64,000 nucleotides of DNA from Pseudoneobacillus sp042683745 (GCF_042683745.1 NZ_JBHUJX010000012.1:124001-188000), one strand, 5' to 3'. Numbered from the stretch's first letter, positions 41,848-51,231 are shown. Made by a program: numbers and translations. The notes: generated from the sequence alone by a model not told the origin.

Positions 41848-42057
41848 AAAATCACCTTCATTCATTTGATTGACATCTAATTTAATAATCATCTAATTAG
41901 ATAATAATCGAATTGGATGATAAAAGAAACTATTTTTTGGGAAAATTTCATGGTTTAGTCACTTAGGATTGAATTTATCTCAGACGTGAAGGCAGCAGAG
42001 AGTGTATAATAGATGAATACAATTACACTAGTCTCCTAGTTAGAGGAGGATTTTTTC

Positions 42058-44199
42058 ATGTTACAAACAGCGCAACAAATATTAAAATCTCATTTTGGCT
42101 ATGATGAATTTCGTCAAGGTCAGAAAAATACTATCGAACATGTTTTCAGTGGGCAAAATACATTATGTGTTATGCCAACAGGTGGAGGGAAATCGCTATG
42201 TTATCAAGTTCCAGCCCTCGTATTTCCAGGGACAACCATCGTCATTTCTCCACTTATCTCCTTAATGAAGGATCAAGTAGACACTTTGGAGCAACTAGGT
42301 ATTGCAGCCACTTATATTAATAGTAGTTTGACGCAAAAGGACATTCAGGAACGGATGATGTTGGCTAGAAAAGGACACTATAAGCTCCTTTACATTTCAC
42401 CAGAGCGTCTAGAGTCGGGACTTTTTCTAAAAGAATTAGCAGAAATTGAAATTCCGCTTATTGCAGTGGATGAGGCACACTGTATTTCTCAGTGGGGGCA
42501 TGATTTCCGCCCAAGCTATATGTATATCTCAAGTATCCTAAACCATATTCAAACGAAACCAATTGTACTTGCGTTAACAGCAACCGCCACTTCACAAGTA
42601 CGACAGGATATATGTAGATCATTAAGAATCGAAAATGAAGTAGTTACGAGCTTTGAACGGACCAATCTATCTTTTTCCGTGGTAAAAGGGCAAGATCGTG
42701 ATCGTTTTTTACTTGATTATGTGAAAAAAAATGCAAACGAGTCGGGGATTATTTATGCAGCCACTCGAAAAACAGTCGATCAGTTATACCAAACACTGCA
42801 AAAAGCGAAGCTACCTGTCGCACGTTATCATGCTGGTCTTAGTGACAATGAACGTTTAGAACAACAAAATGCCTTTTTACAAGACGAAAAGCCGTTGATG
42901 GTCGCAACAAGCGCCTTTGGAATGGGGATTGACAAATCCAATGTACGCTATGTCATCCATTATCAAATGCCAAGAAATATGGAGAGTTATTATCAGGAAG
43001 CAGGAAGGGCTGGGCGTGATGGACTTGAAAGTACTTGTATTCTGTTATATGGAGCAAGTGATACGCAAATTCACCGCTTCCTAATTGACCAAACATTAGA
43101 CCGCGAACGAATCTCAATGGAGCTAGAAAAACTGCATCAAATGGTTGGCTATTGTCATACGGAAAACTGCCTCCAATCGTGGATCGTCGAGTATTTTAAT
43201 GAAGCTTCACCTGGAAATTGTGGTAAGTGTAGCAATTGCACCGATACTAGATCAGCTGTGGATGTGACAAAAGAAGCGCAAATCGTATTATCATGTATCA
43301 TAAGGATGGGACAGCGTTTCGGAAAATCTACAGTAGCTAAAGTTCTGACCGGTTCAAAAAGCAAAACAATTATGCAATTTAATTTTCATACCTTAACTAC
43401 ATATGGGTTATTGCAAAACAAAAGTGCGAAAGAAATAACTGATTTTATTGATTATTTGATAACCGAAGAGATTATTGGAATTGAAAATGGACAATTTCCA
43501 ACCATATATGTTTCCGCAATAGGAAAGAACGTATTAACAGGGAAACAAACAGTCAGTCGCAAAGAGGAGATTCAAGCTAAAACGATCTCTAAGTCTGATC
43601 CATTATTTGAGGAGCTTCGAACTTTAAGAAAACGGATTGCGGAAGAAGAAAGGGTACCGCCTTTTGTCATTTTTTCGGACACTAGCTTACAAGATATGTG
43701 CGTGAGGTTACCAAAAACGAACGCGGAATTTATGAATGTCAAAGGGGTAGGGGCTCATAAGTTGGAAAAGTATGGGCTGGAGTTCATTCAATTAATCCGG
43801 ACATTTTGTGAAAAGAATCCAGATAGAGTAATTATAGAAACAACTAGTGATAGGAATGATACAAAAATAATTAAAATCGAAAAACCCAAAAGAGAGCAAA
43901 AAGAAGTCTCTAAGGCATCCCATCTTGTCACTTATGACTTATTTAATAATGGTTACACAATCTCAATGATCGCAAAAGAACGAAATATGTCTATTACAAC
44001 CATCGAATCACATCTTATTAGAAGTGCAGAAGAGGGGAACTACATGGATTGGGACAAGCTTCTTCCCCATGAATACCGACTATTAATCAATGAAGCTGTA
44101 AAAAAAGCGGATACAGATAAACTCAAACCCATAAAAGAACTATTACCAGAGGAAATTAGCTATTTTATGATTAAATCCTATTTCTTCTTAAATCAATAG
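42058..44199 (+). CDS. recQ: RecQ-type ATP-dependent DNA helicase
   Basis: This 713-residue 3'-5' helicase has the motor domains in order: motif 0 FGYDEFRQGQ, Walker A PTGGGKSLCYQVPA, Walker B with the aromatic-rich loop VDEAHCISQWGHDFRPSY, motif IV-VI including TSAFGMGIDKSNVRYVIHYQ and EAGRAGRDG. The zinc-binding RQC Cys set is seen in MVGYCHTENC and CGKCSNC; an HRDC domain follows (residues about 520-600), then a C-terminal helix-turn-helix. This three-part C-terminus is the RecQ layout. The start follows AGGAGG. Role: recombination and replication-fork repair. Confidence 0.93.
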   Translation: MLQTAQQILKSHFGYDEFRQGQKNTIEHVFSGQNTLCVMPTGGGKSLCYQVPALVFPGTTIVISPLISLMKDQVDTLEQLGIAATYINSSLTQKDIQERMMLARKGHYKLLYISPERLESGLFLKELAEIEIPLIAVDEAHCISQWGHDFRPSYMYISSILNHIQTKPIVLALTATATSQVRQDICRSLRIENEVVTSFERTNLSFSVVKGQDRDRFLLDYVKKNANESGIIYAATRKTVDQLYQTLQKAKLPVARYHAGLSDNERLEQQNAFLQDEKPLMVATSAFGMGIDKSNVRYVIHYQMPRNMESYYQEAGRAGRDGLESTCILLYGASDTQIHRFLIDQTLDRERISMELEKLHQMVGYCHTENCLQSWIVEYFNEASPGNCGKCSNCTDTRSAVDVTKEAQIVLSCIIRMGQRFGKSTVAKVLTGSKSKTIMQFNFHTLTTYGLLQNKSAKEITDFIDYLITEEIIGIENGQFPTIYVSAIGKNVLTGKQTVSRKEEIQAKTISKSDPLFEELRTLRKRIAEEERVPPFVIFSDTSLQDMCVRLPKTNAEFMNVKGVGAHKLEKYGLEFIQLIRTFCEKNPDRVIIETTSDRNDTKIIKIEKPKREQKEVSKASHLVTYDLFNNGYTISMIAKERNMSITTIESHLIRSAEEGNYMDWDKLLPHEYRLLINEAVKKADTDKLKPIKELLPEEISYFMIKSYFFLNQ

Positions 44200-44208
44200 T
44201 AATTGAAA

Positions 44209-44244
44209 AAGATAAGCATCCTTAAAGTGGAGCTTGTCTTTTTC
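44209..44244 (+). terminator. Hairpin after recQ
   Basis: AAAGATAAGC and GCTTGTCTTT pair around a loop of about 15 bases and are followed by TTCATT. The remaining 44245-44461 is AT-rich without a recognisable gene. Confidence 0.55.
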
Positions 44245-44461
44245 ATTATTGAGGAATTATAAGTTATAAAACCTTTGAAGGATAAACTTAATCGTATTTC
44301 GTGAAAAATGTCCTTATATGGAGTCTTAAAGACAATACTTGTATTTGTAAGCAGTAAAATGTCTTTGATTAGGGTGAATAATGACAAAGCTAATCCTGAA
44401 ATTTAGGCAAATGTGTTTATGAGTTAGAACAAAATGCTAATTTTTCACATCATTTACAAAG

Positions 44462-44479
44462 TATCTTGAATTCAAGATA
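44462..44479. promoter_or_regulatory. MhqR-type operator over the promoter
   Basis: TATCTTGAATTCAAGATA is a perfect 18-bp palindrome. It matches the ATCT-TGAATTCA-AGAT layout of MhqR operators controlling quinone-detoxifying dioxygenases in Bacillus. A -35 TTGAAT lies inside it (44466-44471) with -10 TGCTAT 17 bp later, so binding would block RNA polymerase. Confidence 0.75.
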
Positions 44480-44543
44480 TTTTTCTTGTGCTATTATCAT
44501 TTGAGTGGTAAAGTGATAGTAACGGAAGGGAGTGAGAACAAAA

Positions 44544-44987
44544 ATGCAGCATAATACTCGCGGATCATTAATCTGGCTAAGACTCACTCGATTTACACAT
44601 CAAAGTAACTTACTTTCAAATGAATTCTTAAAGCAGTTTGATTTAACAACTGCACAATTTGATGTGTTAATGCAAATATCATCATACGAACCATTAACAC
44701 AAAGTGAACTAGCTGAGAAAGTCACAGTGACTCAAGGTGGTATTTCGCGTATGCTCGCTCGCCTTGAAAAAGACGGACTCATTGAACGCAAGCAAAAGTG
44801 GAAAACGAAAACAATTTTTTTAACAAAGAAGGGTCAGGAAAAACTTGATAATGCGTTTTTTGAACAACTTGCATTCCAATCTTCGTTTTTTGATGAATGT
44901 TTATCTAGAGAAGAACAAATAGTTTTATATTCACTTATGACTCGAGTACAAAAAAATAGTGAAAAAAAGAAACTACCGAACAAGTAA
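44544..44987 (+). CDS. MarR-family repressor (MhqR-like)
   Basis: This 147-residue MarR winged-helix protein has the recognition region TQSELAEKVTVTQGGISRMLARLEKDGLIERK and the wing. MhqR is a MarR regulator for 2-methylhydroquinone and catechol resistance. The gene is placed next to a ring-cleaving dioxygenase, with an MhqR-type palindrome in its promoter, which together support this identity. ATG 44544 follows AGGGAGTG. It probably represses its own operon. Confidence 0.87.
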   Translation: MQHNTRGSLIWLRLTRFTHQSNLLSNEFLKQFDLTTAQFDVLMQISSYEPLTQSELAEKVTVTQGGISRMLARLEKDGLIERKQKWKTKTIFLTKKGQEKLDNAFFEQLAFQSSFFDECLSREEQIVLYSLMTRVQKNSEKKKLPNK

Positions 44988-45039
44988 TTTTCTTATTGAA
45001 TCACTTGATTAATCAAATGACAAATAGGAGGGGTAATTT

Positions 45040-45984
45040 ATGTATACAATTCCAGGACATCATCATATTTCAATGATTACAAAAAATGCAAAACAAAATA
45101 ACCACTTTTATCGTAATGTACTTGGTTTACGTCGTGTGAAAATGACGGTGAACCAAGATGATCCGTCGATGTATCATTTATTTTACGGAGATAAAACAGG
45201 AAGTGCTGGGACAGAGTTATCATTCTTTGAAATCCCACTTGTTGGAAGCACATATCGAGGCACAAACGCTATTACTCAAATTGGTTTACTTGTTCAAACG
45301 GAAGCAAGCTTAACATATTGGAAAGCTCGTTTTGAGGCATATGGTGTACAACACAGTGACATCACAACGTATGCTAATAAACCTGCATTGCTCTTTGAAG
45401 ATTCTGAAGGGCTCCGCATGGTGCTACTTGTTTCAAATGGTAAGACAGTTCAGCATTGGGAATCGTGGGATAAATCAATCATACCTGAAGAACATCGAAT
45501 TCAAGGTATGGGATCAGTGGAAATAACCGTTCGCAGGCTCGATAAACTAGCGCGTACTCTTTCAGAAATATTTGGATACACAGAAGTTTCACGTACGGAA
45601 GATGTAGTAATTTTTCAATCGGTTCAAGGTGAAGTATTTGGTGAAATCGTTGCGAAATATTTAGACGGTCCTACTGAAAAACCTGGGCGAGGTAGTATTC
45701 ATCATTTAGCCATTCGGGTCAAGGATGAGGCAGAGCTTGAATTCTGGGATAAACAAGTACGTGCACGTGGCTTCCATACATCAGGCATTGTGGATCGATT
45801 CTACTTTAAGAGCTTATACTTTCGCGAATCTAACGGCATTCTATTTGAAATTGCAACCGATGGACCAGGTTTTACAATTGACGGAGACATCGAAACACTT
45901 GGTGAAAAATTAGATTTACCACCGTTTTTAGAAAAACGCCGTGTTGAGATTGAAGGTAATTTAAAACCAATTGAGGATAATTAA
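45040..45984 (+). CDS. Ring-cleaving dioxygenase (MhqA/MhqO-like)
   Basis: This 314-residue protein has two VOC modules and is typical of quinone-resistance dioxygenases. Metal ligands are suggested by GHHHISMIT at the N-terminus and the second module's SIHHLAIRVKDE and a late Glu in GILFEIATDGPG. It likely opens hydroquinone or catechol rings with a divalent metal and O2. It is 52 bp after the MarR gene with an AGGAGGGG site, and so lies in an autoregulated two-gene operon. A bidirectional terminator follows. Confidence 0.88.
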   Translation: MYTIPGHHHISMITKNAKQNNHFYRNVLGLRRVKMTVNQDDPSMYHLFYGDKTGSAGTELSFFEIPLVGSTYRGTNAITQIGLLVQTEASLTYWKARFEAYGVQHSDITTYANKPALLFEDSEGLRMVLLVSNGKTVQHWESWDKSIIPEEHRIQGMGSVEITVRRLDKLARTLSEIFGYTEVSRTEDVVIFQSVQGEVFGEIVAKYLDGPTEKPGRGSIHHLAIRVKDEAELEFWDKQVRARGFHTSGIVDRFYFKSLYFRESNGILFEIATDGPGFTIDGDIETLGEKLDLPPFLEKRRVEIEGNLKPIEDN

Positions 45985-46030
45985 TTTTAGAAAAATATCT
46001 TATTGATCCAACAAAAGGTATGAAAGAAGA

Positions 46031-46068
46031 CAAAAAGCCGAAACTCCTCAATTGGAGTTTCGGCTTTA
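46031..46068. terminator. Bidirectional terminator
   Basis: The arms AAAGCCGAAACTCC and GGAGTTTCGGCTTT form a 14-bp stem around TCAATT, with A-rich and T-rich flanks. Confidence 0.85.
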
Positions 46069-46078
46069 ACACTTGCAA

Positions 46079-47022
46079 CTATAATAAAAGCGAAAATTTA
46101 ACCTTTAAATAAAATAGAATACCTATTACAAGAAGTGCACCTAAAATAATTGGAAGCCAAGCACCTTTTGATGTATGTTTTTCGTTATCTTCCTTTTCAG
46201 TTTCAGAAAATGATTGACTGGTCTGATTGTTTTTTCCTTTTAATTTTAAATTAATTTTAGGCGAATTGGACTCGCTTTTATGTTCCGCAGCTGAAGCATA
46301 TAGTCCTATCTTCTGATTCTTCGCTTCCAGCATAGCTTTTACAACACGTTCCTCATACCGATATGTCCCGTAATCATAGAAATCTTCAACCAAACCAGCA
46401 GCTGTGATTACTTCTTGATGCAACTCGTTTCCAACCTACACCCACGCAAGAAGTCGATTATATTTATCGAATAAATCATGACCATCGGTTTCTAACGAAA
46501 TTGTCCCCTTTTTTAAAAATTGACAAGTAAATTTACTTGCTTCTTTGCCATACGGTTCGATTTGCTTCGTGCTTTCAGGAGTGTCAATGTATAAAAAACG
46601 CGTTTTATACGACTTTCCATTGATTGAAAAAGTAGCCGTATCACCGTCCGTACATTTTTCTAAGGTAGCCTTATATTTCTTACCAATTTGAAGCGGTTCG
46701 CTAGTATCAACGGTTGTTGGCTCAGACCCTCTGTTTGAAGCGAAAATATAACCCTCTAAGTCAATTTTGTTCACGGTTAGGCTTGCGACACATTTCGAAC
46801 CATTATGTTTTTTTATAAGCGCTAGGAGCTCGTCTATATTTATAGCCGTTTTTGATAAAAGAGTGGGTTCGTGTAGAAGGTACATACAATCACTTGACCT
46901 GAAATGACCACCTAATTCATCCCGTCCACCGTTGTGAGCCATTGTTGTGTTTGCGGAATACATAGATATTCCTATTCTTAGCAAGAAAATGAATGTGACG
47001 ATTACAATTTTTTAAGAAGCAA
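46079..47022 (-). pseudogene. Secreted thermonuclease, broken by a frameshift at the start and an internal stop
   Basis: The frame encodes an upstream HNGGRDELGGHFRSSDC/YLLHEPT module, then a staphylococcal-nuclease domain (CTDGDTATFSI, TRFLYIDTPES, PYGKEASKF, DKYNRLLAWV) and a C-terminal membrane segment. An in-frame TAG at 46436-46438 lies between LLAWV and VGNELHQEV, where relatives have an aromatic residue; a TGG to TAG change explains it. Near the start, adding one A to the A6 run (minus strand of 47008-47013) would join a TTG start at 47022, preceded by GGGGGG, to a signal peptide (KKIVIVTFIFLL). As written, the gene is doubly disrupted. Confidence 0.8.
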
Positions 47023-47087
47023 AAAAAATCCCCCCAATAAATGAAATCATATCATATCTCATTTTGTTATAGGGGAGAGGGTGATAT

Positions 47088-47894
47088 TTAGTTTTGGTTA
47101 ACGATTGATACCAATTGCAAATCAGACTTATTTTCATTCGTTTTTTTATAAAAACGAATTGCCCATAACATAAACAGGAACATCATAAACGGTACGGCTA
47201 AATCTACTATTTGAGATAGTAAGAATTCCTTACTAGATTCGTTTATAATCAAGAGGCTGCTATTCGGTTTCCCCATCTGACCAAATAATAATCCATAGAC
47301 CATATTTAACCCAAAATGTATTCCCGTATTCGCCCAGATCGAACCTGTTTTATAAAAAGCATATGTTAATGAAAATCCTAAAACAATTGAGAAAATGATA
47401 TTATCCAGGCTAAAACCTGCATACCAAAAATCCTCCAAGGCATAGACGGTAATACTGATGGAAAGAACCCATTTCATTGAAAGCTTATCCTTTAATAGGG
47501 TGATCAAATAGCCTCGAATCATTATATCATTGATTATTGATCCTAATAAATAGCCGACGATAACCTCTAATAATGGCATTCCGAAAAAGCGTTTATTTAC
47601 TCCTACGAAAGTGTACTCACCAATCAGAAAATAATACCCATTTAACAGCACCCAAAAGGAAAATCCAATGAGAAAACTTAAAATAAAGTTTCGAGCCCAA
47701 CCAGAATGGAAATGTACGCCAATACCTGATAACCCATTTAACCCAACAAATTTTGATAAAATATGCGCCAGAGGAAAAAATAAAAGAATGGTAGCCAGTT
47801 GTATGTACGAGTTTGATAGTTGAACAGGTAACAAATTAAAATATAAATCTAAGAAAATAAATCCAATGATTCCAACGAAAATGTTTTTTTTCAA
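47088..47894 (-). CDS. CPBP-family membrane protein, degenerate protease motif
   Basis: This 268-residue protein has about eight hydrophobic helices. The C-terminal half resembles CPBP/Abi membrane proteases: GYLLGSIINDIMIRGYL, then TGSIWANTGIHFGLN with the conserved His. The EExxxR motif reads NDIMIR, so both catalytic Glu are changed; it may be a non-proteolytic member. The start follows GAGGG. It lies between the broken nuclease and the preQ1 region. Confidence 0.7.
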   Translation of the reverse strand: MKKNIFVGIIGFIFLDLYFNLLPVQLSNSYIQLATILLFFPLAHILSKFVGLNGLSGIGVHFHSGWARNFILSFLIGFSFWVLLNGYYFLIGEYTFVGVNKRFFGMPLLEVIVGYLLGSIINDIMIRGYLITLLKDKLSMKWVLSISITVYALEDFWYAGFSLDNIIFSIVLGFSLTYAFYKTGSIWANTGIHFGLNMVYGLLFGQMGKPNSSLLIINESSKEFLLSQIVDLAVPFMMFLFMLWAIRFYKKTNENKSDLQLVSIVNQN

Positions 47895-48091
47895 AAAAAT
47901 CCCTCACTAAAAAAAGAATGATTCCATCTTACCACATTTGAAGAAAAATAAGTAAACGGAAAATAATATCACATAATATTATTATGTTAACTAAGAGAAA
48001 TATTTTAAATAAGAATACATTTAAGGGGTAGCGAATAAATTATTTTATGATAAAATCAATAAGTGAATTAAATACAAACCCGCTTCTTGCG

Positions 48092-48165
48092 GTAGAGGTT
48101 CTAGCTACCCTCTCTAAAAAACTAAGGAAATCAGGACAACTTTCTTAGTTGTGCTGTTTTTTTAT
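48092..48165 (+). ncRNA. PreQ1-I riboswitch with terminator
   Basis: The aptamer reads AGAGGTTCTAGCTA then CCCTCT then AAAAAACTAAGG, matching the class I preQ1 pattern: P1 AGAGG/CCTCT, a C-rich-type loop, and the A-rich tail. The expression platform is a hairpin (GGACAAC arm with GTTGTGCT, then TTTTTTT); AACTAAG can pair with CTTAGTT as an antiterminator. It controls the following queuosine-precursor transporter gene. Confidence 0.85.
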
Positions 48166-48211
48166 TTTTTTAGGAACTTTCTAGAAAAAATAAAAAAGGA
48201 GATTACAAAAA

Positions 48212-48751
48212 ATGAGAATCATAATGTACTTAGTTGCTATTATTGCAGCGAATGTAGTAACCGCAGCCTATGCACCATTAAACTTGGGACCGTTTATCGT
48301 GCCTATGGGAACCCTTTTAATAGGAGCAACATTTATTTTCAGAGATCTTGTTCAAAATAAATACGGTCGGGGAAAAACATATTTATTTATCGCGATTGCA
48401 TTATTGCTTTCTGCCTTAGCTTCTTATTTACTTGGAGATACATTACTGATTGTTTTAGCTTCGGCATTATCATTTGCCGTAGCCGAAACAACCGATACGG
48501 AAATATATTCACGGTTAAAACTACCGATGGCTTGGAGGGTCTTTTACAGTGGGCTCGTTGGTGGATTGCTAGATTCAGTTATCTTCGTTATTATTGGTCT
48601 TAGCCCACTTGGTGCAAACTTTTTACCATGGGAAGCCATTCCATTCGCCATCATCGGTCAAGTATTAGTAAAAACGCTAATTCAAGCTTTAGGTGCCATT
48701 GTATTAAATATTATTAATAATCAATTTCATAAAAGTACGCTGGCTAATTAA
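48212..48751 (+). CDS. VUT-family queuosine precursor transporter-like protein
   Basis: This 179-residue membrane protein has about six helices and the VUT/YhhQ family segments ANVVTAAYAPLNLG, MGTLLIGATFIFRDLVQNKYGR and DTEIYSRLK. Such proteins import queuine-pathway precursors (preQ0 or preQ1). The preQ1 riboswitch directly upstream fits that role. The start follows AAAAGGAG. No queuosine biosynthesis genes are beside it. Confidence 0.85.
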   Translation: MRIIMYLVAIIAANVVTAAYAPLNLGPFIVPMGTLLIGATFIFRDLVQNKYGRGKTYLFIAIALLLSALASYLLGDTLLIVLASALSFAVAETTDTEIYSRLKLPMAWRVFYSGLVGGLLDSVIFVIIGLSPLGANFLPWEAIPFAIIGQVLVKTLIQALGAIVLNIINNQFHKSTLAN

Positions 48752-48763
48752 GTGTATAAATGG

Positions 48764-48795
48764 ACTGCTACAATTTGTGGCAGTTTTTTTTATGA
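48764..48795 (+). terminator. Terminator after the VUT transporter gene
   Basis: ACTGCTACAA and TTGTGGCAGT pair with one G-U, then TTTTTTT follows. Confidence 0.75.
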
Positions 48796-48819
48796 AGTAA
48801 GAAAGTATAATTTTTCAGA

Positions 48820-48945
48820 AATTGAAAATTGTCCAGCGCAAGCGTCCTTGCCCCTCGAGGTCAAATGTTCGCCACCCAAAAAGTCAGAGAACAATTTTCC
48901 AGGTGGCTGTCGGGGCTTATCAAGGCGACCCGCGCTTTTCTAAAA
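48820..48945. repeat. Dispersed GC-rich intergenic repeat, copy 3
   Basis: Here block A is inverted: CCCCTCGAGGTCAAATGTTC and CCACCCAAAAAGTC (48851-48885). Block B, CTGTCGGGGCTTATCAAGGC, follows in the plus orientation (from about 48906). The ORF-like reading through it is not a gene. Confidence 0.75.
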
Positions 48946-49063
48946 TTAATTACTAGATTTTAAGACTTGGTAATATAAATCACAGTTTGTTTTAGAGATC
49001 ACTGTTAAAATAAGTAGAAGTCTAGGTTTCTAGTACTTACATTTTTGAAATGAGGTTTTAAAC

Positions 49064-50029
49064 TTGAAGCTTCCACAATTAAAAATTGGGCATATCATGC
49101 CAAAGGTACCCATCCTACAGGGAGGAATGGGAGTAGGAATATCATTAAGTGGTCTGGCCACTGCCGTTGCAAAAGCTGGTGGAGTTGGAATCATTTCTGG
49201 AACTGGAATTACAGTTGATGAGCTTCGTGCTCATATTAGGAAAGCAAAGGAAGCGGTAAGGGATGCTGGCTACATCGGTGTAAATGTATTATTTGCGATG
49301 AATGATTTTGCTGAAAAAATGAAGACAGCTTTAGAAGAGAAGGTTGATTTTATTATTTCCGGCGCAGGTATTTCACGTGATATGTATGCATGGGGAAAAG
49401 AATATGGAATCCCTGTCCTATCTATCGTGTCTTCGGCGAAACTTGCTAAGCTTTCTGAGCGGCTTGGAGCTTCAGCTGTAGTAGTGGAAGGGTTTGAAGC
49501 CGGTGGTCATTTAGGAACAGATCGACCGATGTTTGATATTTTGCCTGAAGTAGTTGGAGCGGTAAACATTCCTGTGATTGCAGCAGGTGGAATTTTAACC
49601 GGATTTGATGTGGCAAAGGCGATTGAAATGGGAGCATCAGGTGTTCAGATGGGAACAAGATTCGTAGCAAGCGTTGAATGTGATGCTCCATTAGCCTTTA
49701 AACAAAAATATGTGGATGCAAAAAAAGAAGATTTGGTTCTTGTTAAAACAACTGTTGGCTTACAGGGAAGAGCAATTAAAAATCATTTAACTGATTTAAT
49801 TACGGGATCTAACAAAATAAAAATTACCAAATGCCATGATTGTTTGAAAAATTGCTCCTATCGCTTTTGTACTTTAGATTCCTTAATCCAATCACTAAAT
49901 GGCGATGTTGAAAACGGGTTAGTATTTGCTGGAGCGAGAGTGCATGAAATTGAAGAAATACTGCCTGTCCAACAAATAATCGATCAAATTATCGACGAAT
50001 ACTCTACTATTCAGATTGATAAATTATAA
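49064..50029 (+). CDS. Nitronate monooxygenase/2-nitropropane dioxygenase-like FMN enzyme
   Basis: This 321-residue TIM-barrel flavoprotein starts at TTG 49064 (GAGG upstream). It has the FMN signature regions VPILQGGMGVGISLSGLATAVAKAGGVG, VVEGFEAGGHLGTD, and PVIAAGGILTGFDVAKAIEMGASGVQMGTRF. These match the nitronate monooxygenase/FabK-like group. The C-terminal Cys-rich segment CHDCLKNCSYRFC is unusual and may bind a metal. It could be a nitronate oxidase or an enoyl-ACP-reductase relative. It stands alone. Confidence 0.82.
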   Translation: MKLPQLKIGHIMPKVPILQGGMGVGISLSGLATAVAKAGGVGIISGTGITVDELRAHIRKAKEAVRDAGYIGVNVLFAMNDFAEKMKTALEEKVDFIISGAGISRDMYAWGKEYGIPVLSIVSSAKLAKLSERLGASAVVVEGFEAGGHLGTDRPMFDILPEVVGAVNIPVIAAGGILTGFDVAKAIEMGASGVQMGTRFVASVECDAPLAFKQKYVDAKKEDLVLVKTTVGLQGRAIKNHLTDLITGSNKIKITKCHDCLKNCSYRFCTLDSLIQSLNGDVENGLVFAGARVHEIEEILPVQQIIDQIIDEYSTIQIDKL

Positions 50030-50048
50030 TGCAATATCTGTAGAAATG

Positions 50049-50081
50049 TCTCCCAGTAGATAGACTGGGAGATTTTTTTTT
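50049..50081 (+). terminator. Terminator after the FMN enzyme gene
   Basis: TCTCCCAGT and ACTGGGAGA form a perfect 9-bp stem with a 6-base loop, then TTTTTTTTT. Confidence 0.9.
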
Positions 50082-50180
50082 GAAAATTATCACTTTACCT
50101 TATGATGCAACTTTTTTGAATGACATTCGTCAAAGTTATTGGAATTAATATCAAAATTAAGTAAATCTGGGGTGTCTTTC

Positions 50181-50972
50181 ATGAAGATGTATCAAAAAAT
50201 GGCTGCATTATTATTGGTCACGACATCAGTTGTGAGTTTAATGACTGGTTGTGGTTCTGTTGATCAAACACAAACTGAGCCGAAAGATATGGAAAACAAA
50301 ATTGGGGGAAAGGTAGCAAATGATCAATCTTCAAGTAATATAGAGATAAAACATGAAGGGACTGGCATATTAGTTGGACGGATTGACCCACACAGCATTG
50401 AAATAAATATGAATGGGGAGCCCTTTGCTTTTCAATTAACGGACTTCGCTATGGAACAGTTAATTGCTTTTGAAGATGGAGTGGAAGTGAAATTTATTTA
50501 TACCGATACAAAAATAGAACAAAAAACGATTGAGAAATTTATCGTCGAACCAAATAAGATCGTTCTTCAAAACTCCGTACTTGAATTAGATGAGGAGATA
50601 TTGGGATTATTTAATCATATTAAAGAAAATCGGAGTTTAGTGGCAGTAGAAGGCTATCAACCATTTGATATTTTTCGACTCTATATGTACACAGAAGCAG
50701 GGGAAGATTATGGGACTCTTTACCATTTCTATCCTGAGGGTTCGATGGAAATATCTGAAGATCAGTTTATTAAAGAAGCTAGAAACGAGGTTACCTCTGA
50801 CAATACTCGTAAGTTTATGACCAAATTAAACAAAGTAAGAGAATTTGAAGTGATTCAAAATGAACACGATGCTGCAGTAAACTTCATTTTTGAAGGGGAA
50901 GAACACGGTCATTCCTTTCACCTAAAACGTGTAGGAAACAGCTGGTTTGTGAAACCTTTGCCATTACAATAA
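50181..50972 (+). CDS. Lipoprotein of unknown function
   Basis: This 263-residue protein has a signal peptide ending in lipobox MTGC (Cys near 25), then a low-complexity linker. Residues about 60-140 form a small beta domain (GILVGRIDPHSIEINMNGEP). The C-terminal half (YMYTEAGEDYGTLYHFYPEG ... NSWFVKPLP) reads like a NTF2- or DUF4878-type fold found in many Bacillus lipoproteins. ATG 50181 follows GGGGTG. Function unknown. Confidence 0.7.
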   Translation: MKMYQKMAALLLVTTSVVSLMTGCGSVDQTQTEPKDMENKIGGKVANDQSSSNIEIKHEGTGILVGRIDPHSIEINMNGEPFAFQLTDFAMEQLIAFEDGVEVKFIYTDTKIEQKTIEKFIVEPNKIVLQNSVLELDEEILGLFNHIKENRSLVAVEGYQPFDIFRLYMYTEAGEDYGTLYHFYPEGSMEISEDQFIKEARNEVTSDNTRKFMTKLNKVREFEVIQNEHDAAVNFIFEGEEHGHSFHLKRVGNSWFVKPLPLQ

Positions 50973-50978
50973 TGTAGA

Positions 50979-51006
50979 AAAATCCCTAAAATGGGGATTT
51001 TTTTGT
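50979..51006 (+). terminator. Terminator after the lipoprotein gene
   Basis: AAAAATCCC and GGGGATTTTT pair around TAAAAT, then T-rich DNA. Confidence 0.85.
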
Positions 51007-51213
51007 ATGAAAAAAATAAAAATATTATGTTATTATATTTTTTAATTTATGTCGCAAAAATATTTTGCTTTAGCTTAAAAGTTATTAATTACAAAAACTT
51101 CATTATCAATACTATCGTAAATACTGTTTTAAGTTGGATTAAAGATGCTTTTAATGTGAAATTATTATCTAAAGAAAGTATTTTTTGCACTATTTTAGAA
51201 GATTATTAATAGA

Positions 51214-51231
51214 TGGCAAAAAAAGTTTGCA
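51214..51231. promoter_or_regulatory. Candidate enhancer-binding site for the sigma-54 promoter
   Basis: TGGCAAAAAAAGTTTGCA is an imperfect palindrome (GCAAA ... TTTGC) about 88 bp upstream of the predicted start. This distance is normal for enhancer-binding proteins such as RocR. Site identity is inferred. Confidence 0.4.

Noticed and set aside
48151..48360. 69-codon ORF over the VUT gene start
   Set aside because: It overlaps the riboswitch terminator and the real gene in another frame.
48752..48943. 63-codon ORF after the VUT gene
   Set aside because: It is a reading of the dispersed repeat copy 3 and has no start signal.
50991..51209. 72-codon AT-rich ORF with a hydrophobic reading
   Set aside because: It lies in a T-rich region just after a terminator, with no ribosome binding site, and reads as AT-rich noise.
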